64,000 nt of DNA from Paracoccaceae bacterium (GTDB lineage: Bacteria; Pseudomonadota; Alphaproteobacteria; Rhodobacterales; Rhodobacteraceae), in assembly GCA_902534325.1 (NCBI GenBank), contig CACAPQ010000008.1, positions 1 to 64,000 of the forward strand. Direction: 5' to 3'. The stretch's first letter is position 1, and every line of letters starts with the position of its first letter. Positions 33,590 to 44,746 of this stretch are shown in pieces. The notes beneath the pieces are model-generated. The model made no database searches. It saw only the letters and a program-made list of their open reading frames with translations, and was not told where the DNA came from. The translations under genes and the position numbers were made by a program.

Positions 33590-34798
33590 ATGGCAACTAC
33601 CATTGTTATAGGCGCTGGTCAGGCCGGTGCAGAAGTGGTCTCTAAGTTGAGAGACGAAGGTCATGAAGATCGCATTGTATTGATCGGACAAGAAGATTAT
33701 CTGCCTTATCAGAGGCCGCCTCTTTCAAAAAAATATATGGCAGGAGAAATGGCTTTGGAAAGGTTATTTCTTCGACCTAAAGAATTTTATCAGGACAAAA
33801 GCATTGAACTTCAAATTGGAAAATCGGCTCTTAAAATAGATCCAAATCAACAGAGAGTAGAATTTAGCGATGGTAGTCTAAAATATGATCATTTAGTACT
33901 TTCTACTGGCTCTAAGCCTCGCGAATTACCTCCTTATAATAGTCGCAAAATCAAAAATCTATTTACTATGCGAGATTTAAATGACGCGAATTCAATCGAA
34001 GCATTTATGAAAAGTGGAATGCGCTTATTGATTGTAGGAGGTGGTTATATCGGGTTGGAGGCGGCCGCAACAGCACGGAAATTTGGAGTTGATGTCACAT
34101 TAGTTGAAATTGAAGAACGTATTTTAAAACGTGTCGCGGCCAAAGAAACCTCAGATTATATACGCTCACTACATATTTCAAATGGAGTTAAGATAAAAGA
34201 AGCTATTGGTTTGGATAAATTGGAAATAGTTGGTGAAAAAGTTGTGAACGCCTCATTAACAGATGGTTCAGATATAAATGTTGATTTTGTGATTGTTGGA
34301 ATAGGTATTACTCCAAATACCTATTTGGCCGAGGGTGCAAATTTAAAAATCAACAATGGCATACTTATTAATGAAAAGTGTCAAACTTCAGTTTCGAATA
34401 TATACGCTGCCGGCGATTGCACTTCTTTTAAGTATAAAAATACCTTGGTAAGGTTGGAAAGCGTTGGAAATGCTATAGATCAGGCAACAACAGTGGCGCA
34501 AAACATTATGAAGCAAAATACAAGTTACACTCCCAAACCTTGGTTTTGGTCTGACCAGTACGATTTAAAATTGCAAATCGCAGGCTTAAACACTGGGTAC
34601 GACGAAGTTGTTGTCAGAAAAGGCGAAAGCAGACAAGTATCTCATTGGTATTATAAGGGCCAGAGTTTACTGGCTGTAGATGCGCTTAACGATCCGCGTT
34701 GTTATATGATTGGCAAACGGTTAATCGAAGCAAATAAATCACCATCAAAAAATCAATTAAGAGATGAAAATTTCAATTTAAAAGTTTTATTAAAATAG
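33590..34798 (+). CDS. FAD-dependent NAD(P)H ferredoxin/rubredoxin reductase-like oxidoreductase
   Basis: 402 residues from the ATG at 33590 (an upstream TTG at 33563 adds nine residues). FAD-binding GAGQAGAE (about 8-15), the NAD-binding GGGYIGLEAAATARKFG (about 156-172), then IYAAGDCTSF (about 275-284) and a C-terminal reductase domain with PWFWSDQYDLKLQIAG. This is the putidaredoxin/AIF-like reductase pattern, delivering electrons from NAD(P)H to a ferredoxin for a Rieske or P450 oxygenase; the partner is not nearby. The stop shares a base with the rsmD GTG start. Confidence 0.88.
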   Translation: MATTIVIGAGQAGAEVVSKLRDEGHEDRIVLIGQEDYLPYQRPPLSKKYMAGEMALERLFLRPKEFYQDKSIELQIGKSALKIDPNQQRVEFSDGSLKYDHLVLSTGSKPRELPPYNSRKIKNLFTMRDLNDANSIEAFMKSGMRLLIVGGGYIGLEAAATARKFGVDVTLVEIEERILKRVAAKETSDYIRSLHISNGVKIKEAIGLDKLEIVGEKVVNASLTDGSDINVDFVIVGIGITPNTYLAEGANLKINNGILINEKCQTSVSNIYAAGDCTSFKYKNTLVRLESVGNAIDQATTVAQNIMKQNTSYTPKPWFWSDQYDLKLQIAGLNTGYDEVVVRKGESRQVSHWYYKGQSLLAVDALNDPRCYMIGKRLIEANKSPSKNQLRDENFNLKVLLK

Positions 34799-35379
34799 TG
34801 CGTATTATCGGCGGTATTAATAAAGGAAGAAATTTAGTTGGCCTTGGGAAAGGGGACCCGTCAGCACACTTGAGACCAACAAGTGACCGTGTCAGAGAGT
34901 CCATCTTTAATCTCATAATTGGTGGAAGATTTGGCAATAAATTAGAAAATTGCTGCACACTAGATCTTTTTGCTGGGACTGGGGCTTTGGGTCTAGAAGC
35001 TCTATCGCGTGGCGCAAAATCAGTTGTATTTATTGATAACGGCCAACATGCCATACAACTTTTAAAAAAAAATATCTCTATTTGTGATGTGGAAAATAAA
35101 GCTAAGGTTATTAGAGCAGACGCCACAAAAAAGCTCCCAACATTATTTAAAGATAGTTTTGATCTAGTCTTTATTGATCCTCCTTATGGAAAGGGCTTAG
35201 GACAACAAGCTCTAAAAATTCTTGAAAAATGCGAGCTTCTAAACAATGAAACTTTAATTATTTTGGAAGAGGGCCAGCAAATAAACTCTTTTGAAAGTTT
35301 TTCGATCCAAGATTGCCGTAGATACGGGGATAGCTATGCCCACTTTTTAACTCCAAACATGCTGCAACGGTTTACTTAG
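34798..35379 (+). CDS. rsmD: 16S rRNA (guanine966-N2)-methyltransferase RsmD
   Basis: 193-residue SAM-dependent rRNA methyltransferase. LRPTSDRVRESIFNLI (N-terminal), DLFAGTGALGLEALSRGA (SAM site, about 59-76) and FIDPPYG (about 124-130, catalytic DPPY) are intact. The start is GTG within TAGTG, overlapping the reductase stop by one base. It overlaps convergent map by four bases. Confidence 0.95.
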   Translation: MRIIGGINKGRNLVGLGKGDPSAHLRPTSDRVRESIFNLIIGGRFGNKLENCCTLDLFAGTGALGLEALSRGAKSVVFIDNGQHAIQLLKKNISICDVENKAKVIRADATKKLPTLFKDSFDLVFIDPPYGKGLGQQALKILEKCELLNNETLIILEEGQQINSFESFSIQDCRRYGDSYAHFLTPNMLQRFT

Positions 35380-36185
35380 TAAGTTGGATGAAACATATTT
35401 TTGGGAGAAAGCGTAAAAATTTCGCACCCGTTCTTGGTTACGCCAATAGAGTGTTCAAATTGCGCTGACAATGCTTTATCGCGAGTTACAGCTGTCCAAC
35501 CATCAGACAAAAGTTTAGTTTCAGGCCTTCCTAAATTAACCATTGGCTCAATAGTGAAAAACATACCCTCTTCCAATCGAGTGCCTGTACCTGGCCTACC
35601 ATAATGCAAAACATTTGGAGGGGCGTGAAAAACCCTACCTAAGCCATGTCCACAAAAATCTCTTACGACAGACATTCGGTTTTTTTCTACAAAGTCCTGG
35701 ATTGCATAACCTATGTCTCCAAAAGTAGCCCCTGGCTTAACAGCTTCTATTCCCTTGAATAGAGCATCATGTGTAACTTCTATTAAACGCTCCGCTTTTC
35801 GAGTTAAATTACCCGCAACAAACATTCGAGAAGTATCCCCATACCAGCCTTCATAAATAACTGTGACATCTATGTTTAAAATATCGCCATCTTTCAATCT
35901 TTTATCGGAGGGAATTCCATGGCAAACTACATGATTGATACTGATACAACTCGCATGTTCGTAGCCCTTATATCCTATGGTTGCCGATATGGCACCAAAC
36001 TGATTGACTTTGTCTTCAATAATTTTATCAATTTCAGCGGTGGATTGGCCAGGATAAACAAATTCACCAATTTCATCTAAAATTTGTGCGGCCAGTCTTC
36101 CAGCCTTATGCATTCCTAAAAAATCATTTTTTGAGTACAGGTCGATCCCGTCCTTTGTAAGACCTACACCATTAATTTTTTTCAC
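35376..36185 (-). CDS. map: Type I methionine aminopeptidase
   Basis: 269-residue metallopeptidase removing N-terminal Met. Metal ligands lie in NIDVTVIYEGWYGDTSRMF (two Asp), the GHGLGRVFHAPPNV region (His) and FTIEPM and FEHSIGV (Glu). The start is GTG at 36185 with AGGA nine bases upstream. It is preceded by sfsA in the same direction, 42 bases away. With def and fmt also in this window it completes N-terminal processing. Confidence 0.96.
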   Translation of the reverse strand: MKKINGVGLTKDGIDLYSKNDFLGMHKAGRLAAQILDEIGEFVYPGQSTAEIDKIIEDKVNQFGAISATIGYKGYEHASCISINHVVCHGIPSDKRLKDGDILNIDVTVIYEGWYGDTSRMFVAGNLTRKAERLIEVTHDALFKGIEAVKPGATFGDIGYAIQDFVEKNRMSVVRDFCGHGLGRVFHAPPNVLHYGRPGTGTRLEEGMFFTIEPMVNLGRPETKLLSDGWTAVTRDKALSAQFEHSIGVTKNGCEIFTLSPKNMFHPTY

Positions 36186-36227
36186 TCTGAATTTCCTTTA
36201 AAAAGATACTTTCGAAATAGATTGAAT

Positions 36228-36923
36228 TCAAATTTCGACCACAATAGGTTTTCCTAATCTAACTCCAAATCTTGTTACCTGCGTATCATAACAAATCAAC
36301 TGAACACCAGATTTCAACGCCGCCTTGATATTGGCATTATATATAATATCCAAATCAGCAGCAATACGTACACGATTAACATCTTTTCGCATACATAAAA
36401 ATAAAAGAACCGCTTTATGTCCAGATGTCACCATTTTTGAGAGATCCTCTAAATGCTTACTCCCTCTTTTTGTTATTGTGTCCGGGAATTCTGCTAAGCC
36501 TTTTTCTCTCATCAAAGTTACACTTTTTATCTCCAAATAAGTTTGTTGGCTCGGCGACGTTAGTAGAAAGTCAATTCTGCTGTTATCACTATATTTTACT
36601 TCTGGTTTAAAGTCATGATAGCTTAGTTCGGGAATTTCTTTTTTTTCTAAGGCTTCTTTGATCACGATATTGGCGATGCTAGTATCGATGCAGATCATTT
36701 GATTTTTATGTTCAACCAAACGCCAACCATATTTTAATTTTTTTTTGGGGTCGTTATTTGGTTCCAGCCAAACTGTAGTGCCTCCTGTTGCTAAACCCAT
36801 CATCGAACCAGGATTGGGACAGTGAGCAATTACTTCTGTTCCGTCCTCTAAAATAACATCAGCCAAAAACCTTTTGTAGCGTTTGAGTAATTTACCTTTG
36901 ATGAGATTAGTTTTAAATTGCAT
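36228..36923 (-). CDS. sfsA: SfsA (sugar fermentation stimulation protein family, DNA-binding-like)
   Basis: 231 residues from the ATG at 36923; an upstream GTG at 36944 is the alternative. Family pieces are CPNPGSMMGLATGGTTVWLE, WRLVEHKNQMICIDTSIAN, IDFLLTSPSQQTYLEIKSVTL (PD-D/ExK-nuclease-like core) and FPDTITKRGSKHLEDL. The cellular role is unresolved; E. coli SfsA was named for maltose effects. It is adjacent to map, and divergent from the CinA-like gene by 44 bases. Confidence 0.92.
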   Translation of the reverse strand: MQFKTNLIKGKLLKRYKRFLADVILEDGTEVIAHCPNPGSMMGLATGGTTVWLEPNNDPKKKLKYGWRLVEHKNQMICIDTSIANIVIKEALEKKEIPELSYHDFKPEVKYSDNSRIDFLLTSPSQQTYLEIKSVTLMREKGLAEFPDTITKRGSKHLEDLSKMVTSGHKAVLLFLCMRKDVNRVRIAADLDIIYNANIKAALKSGVQLICYDTQVTRFGVRLGKPIVVEI

Positions 36924-36967
36924 ACCGAAAATATATGTTTCCACGGATGGAATGTTAAGGATAAATC

Positions 36968-37684
36968 ATGGAACAACCGACAGCCTCTATGCTCGTAATT
37001 GGGGATGAGCTTCTTTCTGGAAGAACTCAGGACGCAAACATGCATCATTTAGCAAATAAATTGACTGAAATAGGAATAAACTTATCTGAGGCACGTTTTA
37101 TAAGAGATGATGCTGCGGTCATTGTGTCCAATATCGTCGAATTGAGCACAAAATTTGATTATTTATTTACGTCTGGTGGAATAGGACCAACTCATGATGA
37201 CATTACAACAGATTGTGTTGCCGAAGCTTTTGGAAGACAAGTCTCAGTTCGATCTGACGCTTTTAACATCTTAAAAAAATATTATGATGGAAAAGGAATA
37301 GAACTAAATGAAGCAAGGCTTCGAATGGCTAGAATTCCAGAAAAAGCAGACTTGATTGAAAATATAATTTCTGGAGCTCCTGGTTACATAATCGAGAATG
37401 TATATGTAATGGCAGGTGTCCCAAGAATATTTCAATCCATGCTGCAAACAGTTTTACCAAATCTAAAAAAAGGAACCCCTACATTATCAATCTCGATTAA
37501 ACTATATAAAGGTGAAGGCGATATAGCTTTGGAACTGGAACAAATAGTAAAAGCATTCAGTAAGTTAACTTTTGGATCATACCCTTTTAATGAAAACGGA
37601 ATTCATGGCACAAATATAGTTATCAGAGGAAAAGATAAAAAACTGATGATAAAGGCCGAAGAAAAAGTCCGCACTATCGCATGA
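36968..37684 (+). CDS. CinA-like molybdopterin-binding (MoCF-fold) protein
   Basis: 238 residues: the N-terminal CinA/MoaB-like domain with IGDELLSGRTQDAN, the turn TSGGIGPTHDDITTDC (about 68-83) and GVPRIFQSML, without the C-terminal deamidase (PncC) domain of full CinA. Proteins of this size are usually annotated competence/damage-inducible protein A and may act in nucleotide/NAD pyrophosphate chemistry or Moco handling. The ATG at 36968 starts the operon; the stop overlaps the GNAT gene as ATGA. Confidence 0.88.
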   Translation: MEQPTASMLVIGDELLSGRTQDANMHHLANKLTEIGINLSEARFIRDDAAVIVSNIVELSTKFDYLFTSGGIGPTHDDITTDCVAEAFGRQVSVRSDAFNILKKYYDGKGIELNEARLRMARIPEKADLIENIISGAPGYIIENVYVMAGVPRIFQSMLQTVLPNLKKGTPTLSISIKLYKGEGDIALELEQIVKAFSKLTFGSYPFNENGIHGTNIVIRGKDKKLMIKAEEKVRTIA

Positions 37685-38409
37685 AATTTAAAACTAACCA
37701 AAGCGAATTTTTGAAATTTCTTGAGGATACTTGGCCACCTGAACAGGTTATTCACTTCAATGATTGGATAATACGTATCAGTGATGGAGCCGGAAAGCGT
37801 GCATCAGCAATTAGTTTAGAGGGAACTTGGGAAGAAACTTCTTTCAGAAAATTAAAAGACCTTTTAAAAAAATTAGGTAAATCTGAAATCTTTATGATTT
37901 ACCAGTCAGATAGTTTATTTGAAAAAGAGTTGGATAAGCTGAATTATCAAGTTTTTGATAAAAGTTATATTTTTGAAATTCCTGTAACTGAGCTAATAAA
38001 AAGTAAACCTCCACCAATCAGTATGTTTTCGATTTGGCCCCCGCTACATATCCAAAAAGAACTCTGGAACTCTAACGGTATTGGCTGGCAAAGACAGTCT
38101 GTAATGAATAGAGCAAGTCAAATTAAAACAAGTATCCTAGGGCGTTGGAGTGACAATCCAGTCGCATCAGCATTTATCGCAAAGAGTGGAAATGTGGCAT
38201 TTCTCCACGCACTTGTAGTTGATGAAAACTTTAGACAACAGGGCGTGGCGCGGGCATTAATGCATCATGCCGGACAGTGGGCAGAAAAACATAGTTGTGC
38301 AAAATTAATGGTAGTGACAACAGAAGCAAATGTTGCTGCTACTAGTCTTTACACTTCACTTGAGTTCCAACTTGTGAATAAATATCACTATCGTATTCCA
38401 GAGGCCTAA
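37681..38409 (+). CDS. GNAT family N-acetyltransferase
   Basis: 242 residues. The acetyl-CoA motif is VVDENFRQQGVARALMHHAGQW (about 179-200) and VTTEANVAATSLYTSLEF (about 217-234) is the motif B end. The first ~120 residues are a divergent, probably degenerate GNAT repeat with GNAT-like strands, as in tandem-GNAT proteins. Substrate unknown. It is co-translated with the CinA-like gene and followed two bases later by the AhpD-like gene. Confidence 0.85.
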   Translation: MKFKTNQSEFLKFLEDTWPPEQVIHFNDWIIRISDGAGKRASAISLEGTWEETSFRKLKDLLKKLGKSEIFMIYQSDSLFEKELDKLNYQVFDKSYIFEIPVTELIKSKPPPISMFSIWPPLHIQKELWNSNGIGWQRQSVMNRASQIKTSILGRWSDNPVASAFIAKSGNVAFLHALVVDENFRQQGVARALMHHAGQWAEKHSCAKLMVVTTEANVAATSLYTSLEFQLVNKYHYRIPEA

Positions 38410-38411
38410 AT

Positions 38412-38984
38412 ATGAAAGCTAAAGATCTTACAACATCGTTAAATTTGCCGCCGGTCGATCCTCTTCCCGAAGGGATCCAAAAATATTTCAGTGCATGCCA
38501 AGACAAGCTTGGTCTGGTTCCAAACGTTTTGAAAGCTCATTCGTTTAATATCGATAAATTAAATGCCTTCACTGGCTTATATAATGAATTAATGTTGGCA
38601 AACAGTAATTTATCAAAATTAGAAAGAGAAATGATTGCAGTGGTTGTCTCATCAATCAACCGATGTTTTTACTGTCTAACAGCTCATGGCGCCGCCGTAA
38701 GAGAGTTGTCTGGTGACCCAATACTTGGTGAAAAGCTAGTAATGAATTATAGAACGGCAGATTTAGATCCTCGTTGCAGGGCCATGCTAGAGTTTGCTGA
38801 AAAAGTCACACTTGAAAGCCATAAGATTGATGAAACCGACCGCCAAAATTTACGAGATGTAGGTTTTAACGATGCTGATATTTGGGACATAACCAATATT
38901 ATTGCTTTCTTTAATATGAGCAACCGCGTAGCAAGCGCCTTGAATATGAAACCTAACGATGATTACCACTCAAAAGATCGTTAA
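38412..38984 (+). CDS. AhpD/CMD-family peroxidase-related protein
   Basis: 190 residues, carboxymuconolactone decarboxylase-like fold. The CxxC redox site CFYCLTAHG (C85, C88, H92) sits in the conserved helix, as in AhpD-type alkylhydroperoxidases. VNPNVLKAHS-like and MLEFAEKVTLESH stretches match the peroxidase-related subgroup. It overlaps the OmpA-family gene by 26 bases. Confidence 0.9.
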   Translation: MKAKDLTTSLNLPPVDPLPEGIQKYFSACQDKLGLVPNVLKAHSFNIDKLNAFTGLYNELMLANSNLSKLEREMIAVVVSSINRCFYCLTAHGAAVRELSGDPILGEKLVMNYRTADLDPRCRAMLEFAEKVTLESHKIDETDRQNLRDVGFNDADIWDITNIIAFFNMSNRVASALNMKPNDDYHSKDR

Positions 38985-39876
38985 ATTATTTTCTAATACA
39001 TTGGCTAGTTTAGTGTGTTTGATGAGCACTTATGTCTTTGCCCTTGAATTGCCTTATTCAGCAAGATTAGTCCTCTCTGATGAGACTGATGTTAAAAATA
39101 TTTCTGTAGAAATTTCTGCTTGGGATAGAGAGAAAGGCATATCTAGGCTCGATTTCAGGGGTAGAACCATAACCAAAGTTTTTCAAATCGATGGTACGTC
39201 ATTAACACTAGATCAGATGTTGCAACCGATAATTACACATTTAAATGATAAGCAATTTAGCATTGAACTTTATTGTAACACTAACGTGTGTGGTGGATTC
39301 AATTTTCGTAAAAAACTTACTATTTCCAACCCACCCTATATGCTTGTTAACGTTGCAAATTATTCAGTAGTCACAGCTGTAAAAAATCGCTCTGCTATTT
39401 CTTTAGTTGCAAGCAAACTTGGAAACACAATTTATTTACAAATTCTATCGATTGGAACGACGAATAACGATTTAGTTTTGCAAAACCAAGAACCCTTGAA
39501 AGATAACTATAGCTCTAAATTAAGGGAAGATGGCGCCATTGTGCTGGATGACTTAATTTATCGAAGTGGATCTGCTGATTTGGGCCCAGGCCCTTTTGAG
39601 AGCTTATCAGATTTGGCAAATTTCTTAAAAGGTACGCCTAGTTCTTCAATTATACTAGTTGGACACAGCGACGCTATTGGAGAATTAAGAAAAAATATAG
39701 AATTATCTAGAAACCGTGCACAAGCAGTAGTAGATAGATTGATTAAAGACTATGGCATTGACCAAAGTAGAATATCAGCTCAGGGAATTGGCTTTCTTTC
39801 GCCAAAAACTAACAACTCAACAGAAAAATCTAGGAAGAAAAACAGGCGTGTCGAAGCAATTTTAATTATGCCGTAA
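38959..39876 (+). CDS. OmpA-family outer-membrane/peptidoglycan-binding protein
   Basis: 305 residues with a signal peptide (hydrophobic about 14-28, ending VFA). The C-terminal OmpA-like domain (about 190-305) has IILVGHSDAIGELRKNIELSRNRAQAVVDRL and the RISAQGIGF turn, with NRRVEAILIMP at the end, so it should bind peptidoglycan. The N-terminal half is an unassigned periplasmic domain with two Cys (CNTNVCGG) rather than a beta barrel. It is the last gene in the CinA-like/GNAT/AhpD-like/OmpA operon, begun inside the upstream coding region. Confidence 0.88.
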   Translation: MITTQKIVKLFSNTLASLVCLMSTYVFALELPYSARLVLSDETDVKNISVEISAWDREKGISRLDFRGRTITKVFQIDGTSLTLDQMLQPIITHLNDKQFSIELYCNTNVCGGFNFRKKLTISNPPYMLVNVANYSVVTAVKNRSAISLVASKLGNTIYLQILSIGTTNNDLVLQNQEPLKDNYSSKLREDGAIVLDDLIYRSGSADLGPGPFESLSDLANFLKGTPSSSIILVGHSDAIGELRKNIELSRNRAQAVVDRLIKDYGIDQSRISAQGIGFLSPKTNNSTEKSRKKNRRVEAILIMP

Positions 39877-39905
39877 GCAACTTATGATTTTTTTTAAAAA
39901 TTTGA

Positions 39906-41963
<2,058 letters not shown>

Positions 41964-41970
41964 TTAACGT

Positions 41971-42043
41971 CTGCCTACTTCAGACTCTAAAAAAGTTTCA
42001 AATAGAACGCAGCGTAATAGCAGCTATAAATTATAAACAAAAA
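41971..42043 (-). promoter_or_regulatory. Conserved upstream element, copy B (upstream of fadH)
   Basis: Second copy of the element at 11401. 42 of 50 positions are identical over 41971-42020 (core TTCAAATAGAACGCA), and the similarity runs on to about 42043. It lies 29 bases from the fadH ATG, against 72 bases in copy A. Both copies point at beta-oxidation genes, which supports a shared promoter/operator (inference). Confidence 0.55.
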
Positions 42044-42051
42044 AAAGAATA

Positions 42052-42717
42052 TTAAAATATCAAAGGCCGTTTTTTAGGTCTTGGAATAGGATCTACGCGA
42101 TCGTAAAAGTTTGCCTTTTCCAAGGACAGATTTTCAGGAACTGTAAAAGAAGGTCGTTTTTTCGGTCTCAAAACAGGTTCTACGCTTTCGTAAATGTTTA
42201 CCTTTACCGAAGACGTACTTTTTGGGACTTTAACGGATAGCAAAATAGAGTTTAGGTAAGTTTTTGCTCTAAAATTAGGGAAATTTCTGCCTTTTGGAAC
42301 ATAATATTTTGCCATAAAAATATAGTTTTCTTTAACTTTTATGATACGCAGAGATTTTTCATCAACCATTGGATTTGAGTGATCATACTTTTGAAAACTA
42401 GCGAGTGAATTATTAAATTTGTCTTCGGAAAAGAAACCTGCACTTTGAGTTTGGCCCAAATTCAAATAAGTTAATGTTACTAGTGATTTATTATTGGTAT
42501 GGGGATTACAATTCGAAAAGAATACAACACCGTAACCCTCCCTTTCTGACTTTAGTTCTTTTATCTGGCAAAGACCCGGGGGAACATTTCCAGATATTCC
42601 AGATTTAAACTTAAATTCTGAAATTGAAACAATATTCTGAGATTGGCCTCGAAAGCCAAAATCACTAGCACAGCCAGATATAAAAATTAAAAGTGTGATG
42701 AGTAAAAATCGGTTCAT
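42052..42717 (-). CDS. Hypothetical lipoprotein with duplicated basic-proline tail
   Basis: 221 residues with lipobox ISGCAS (Cys at about 16), so a lipoprotein. The body (about 20-170) has no family I recognise, with strands such as YGVVFFSNCNPHTNNKSLVTLTYLNLG. The C-terminus carries two degenerate copies of a unit built around VEPVLRPKKRPSF (about 179-191) and VDPIPRPKKRPLIF (about 208-221). The tail could bind peptidoglycan or lipopolysaccharide, or cross the cell wall (inference). It lies in the same direction as fadH and the CPBP gene. Confidence 0.75.
   Translation of the reverse strand: MNRFLLITLLIFISGCASDFGFRGQSQNIVSISEFKFKSGISGNVPPGLCQIKELKSEREGYGVVFFSNCNPHTNNKSLVTLTYLNLGQTQSAGFFSEDKFNNSLASFQKYDHSNPMVDEKSLRIIKVKENYIFMAKYYVPKGRNFPNFRAKTYLNSILLSVKVPKSTSSVKVNIYESVEPVLRPKKRPSFTVPENLSLEKANFYDRVDPIPRPKKRPLIF
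42055..42198 (-). repeat. Degenerate tandem repeat coding the RPKKRP tail
   Basis: Two units of about 18-19 codons encode N(I/F)Y(E/D)xVxPxxRPKKRP, separated by an 11-codon spacer. At DNA level the units share stretches, but they have drifted, so this is an older duplication rather than a recent slippage product. Confidence 0.75.
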
Positions 42718-42747
42718 TAAAATTAAGTCACAACCTTTTTGAATTCA

Positions 42748-43659
42748 TTACTTTGTTTCTTTAACCCCAAAGGTTGGTAAAAAACTACCAAAATAAAAAA
42801 GCGCCCAAAGAGAATAAAATAAGATAATAAAAATCGTAGAGATAATCAAAGCCACGCCCATAGCTTCAGATTGTGGATCTAGATATGTTAACCATAATGC
42901 CATCCCATCTAGATTTCCGTGGATACCAAAAAAAACCAGAGAGACTGTATTTCCACCCCAATGGAGGCCAAATGCTAAAGCTATGTTTCCTGTATGGAGC
43001 GTGACAAGACAAAGTAGGCAACCTACTACAAAAGTATTAAAACAATAATACCATGCGTTAATCCCATATGACTGACTATCAAAGTGTAACAGACCGAAAA
43101 TAAGAGAGGGACAAATAACGGCGTATAAATAGCTAGTACTTTTTGTCCAAATAGTTTGCAGCAAATAGCCTCTAAAAACCAGCTCTTCAGCAGCTGATTG
43201 AACAAAAATAAACAAAATTACTGGCAGAAACCATTTAATCCAATCAGATAAAAACAAAACTTTATTCGATTCATAGTAAATATATTTGCTTACTGCTGGT
43301 ATAAATTGGAGTATTGTTTCAATACCGATACCCAAAAATAGCATTGCAAGAAAACCTTTTAACAAAAGTTGCGAATCTAATTTACTGGAGGACCCTAAAA
43401 GCATTTTCATTGGAAGATGATGAATAAACTTCATAGCTATCCAAACACCAATCCAAATGGGTACAAAAGTAAACAGCACAAAAAGCAGATTTAAGGGAGT
43501 TCTGCCTAAGCCATTAGAAAAGGAACAAATACTTGTGCTTGAACAAACCAAACCGATTGCAAATGAGCCAATAATATAAAAAACAGAAATTATGAAAAAA
43601 CCTAACGCAATTTTCCTTGTTTGGATTTCTTGCCCAGCTTGCAAAAATATGCTTCTCAT
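42748..43659 (-). CDS. CPBP-family intramembrane glutamic endopeptidase
   Basis: 303 residues, strongly hydrophobic with about 8 membrane helices. The CPBP/Abi motifs are EELVFR (158-163), a His in FGLLHF (H192) and FGLHWGGN (H233), i.e. catalytic Glu pair plus two His. Members act as CAAX-type or bacteriocin-immunity proteases; the substrate is unknown. It is 30 bases upstream of the lipoprotein gene, in the same direction. Confidence 0.9.
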   Translation of the reverse strand: MRSIFLQAGQEIQTRKIALGFFIISVFYIIGSFAIGLVCSSTSICSFSNGLGRTPLNLLFVLFTFVPIWIGVWIAMKFIHHLPMKMLLGSSSKLDSQLLLKGFLAMLFLGIGIETILQFIPAVSKYIYYESNKVLFLSDWIKWFLPVILFIFVQSAAEELVFRGYLLQTIWTKSTSYLYAVICPSLIFGLLHFDSQSYGINAWYYCFNTFVVGCLLCLVTLHTGNIALAFGLHWGGNTVSLVFFGIHGNLDGMALWLTYLDPQSEAMGVALIISTIFIILFYSLWALFYFGSFLPTFGVKETK

Positions 43660-43839
43660 TTTATCTTCATTCCGTGGGATTAGCCTTTAAAGCAATTAAA
43701 TACCTTGTTCCGGCTAAGTCTATACAAATCTAACTAATTTTTTATGAATTTGTCATTGTAAGCATCAGGACGGTAATTGCATTTTTCAAGCAATTTGCTT
43801 AAGAGTATAAGTCGTAAAGTTCTATTGCATGGAAAAATA

Positions 43840-44733
43840 ATGAACTGGATTAGTAATTACGTTCGCCCAAGAATAAATTCTATTTTTTCGAGGCGAGAAA
43901 CCCCAGATAATCTATGGTCCAAATGCACCTCGTGCGGCACCATGCTTTTCCATCGTGAGCTTAGCGAAAATCTCAATGTTTGCACAGAGTGTGGACATCA
44001 CATGCCCATTACACCTAGAGATAGATTTGGTAATTTATTTGATGGAGGGATTTTTGTAGAAATAAAGGTTCCCAAACCAATTATTGACCCACTGCAATTT
44101 AAAGATCAAAAAAAATACCCTGACCGTATGAAATCTGCTCAAAAAACGACAGGTGAGGCAGAGGCTATGTTGATTGCAGAAGGTGAAATGGGCCGAACTC
44201 CAGTTGTAATAGCGGCGCAAGATTTTTCTTTCATGGGCGGTTCAATGGGTATGTATGTTGGCAACGCCATCGTCAAAGCCGCCGAACGTGCTGTTGAGCT
44301 AAAACGCCCGTTGATTTTATTTTCAGCAGCTGGTGGCGCACGAATGCAAGAAGGCATTTTAAGTTTAATGCAAATGCCCAGAACAACTGTGGCAATACAA
44401 ATGCTAAAAGAAGCAAAGCTACCCTATATCGTAGTTTTAACACATCCAACTACAGGAGGAGTTACCGCATCTTATGCTATGCTTGGGGATATTCATATTG
44501 CAGAGCCAAACGCATTAATTTGCTTTGCTGGCCCTAGAGTGATTGAGCAAACTATCCGAGAAAAACTACCCGAAGGATTTCAAAGAGCCGAGTACCTTTT
44601 AGACCACGGTATGTTGGACCGCGTGACTTCTAGATTAGAAATGCGAGATGAACTAATTACAATTATTCGCATACTCACTAACAACTCACCACAAATAAAA
44701 GGTGATTTACCTTCACCGACGCAAGAAACTTAA
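43840..44733 (+). CDS. accD: Acetyl-CoA carboxylase carboxyltransferase subunit beta AccD
   Basis: 297 residues from the ATG at 43840; the open frame goes back to 43777 but adds no family sequence. Zinc ribbon cysteines C29, C32, C48, C51 (CTSC...CTEC) are followed by the carboxyltransferase core with [29 protein letters not shown] and [17 protein letters not shown]. It works with AccA (elsewhere) to make malonyl-CoA. folC follows 13 bases later. In many Rhodobacterales trpA precedes accD, but not here. Confidence 0.95.
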   Translation: MNWISNYVRPRINSIFSRRETPDNLWSKCTSCGTMLFHRELSENLNVCTECGHHMPITPRDRFGNLFDGGIFVEIKVPKPIIDPLQFKDQKKYPDRMKSAQKTTGEAEAMLIAEGEMGRTPVVIAAQDFSFMGGSMGMYVGNAIVKAAERAVELKRPLILFSAAGGARMQEGILSLMQMPRTTVAIQMLKEAKLPYIVVLTHPTTGGVTASYAMLGDIHIAEPNALICFAGPRVIEQTIREKLPEGFQRAEYLLDHGMLDRVTSRLEMRDELITIIRILTNNSPQIKGDLPSPTQET

Positions 44734-44746
44734 AAGCGTCTAAAAG

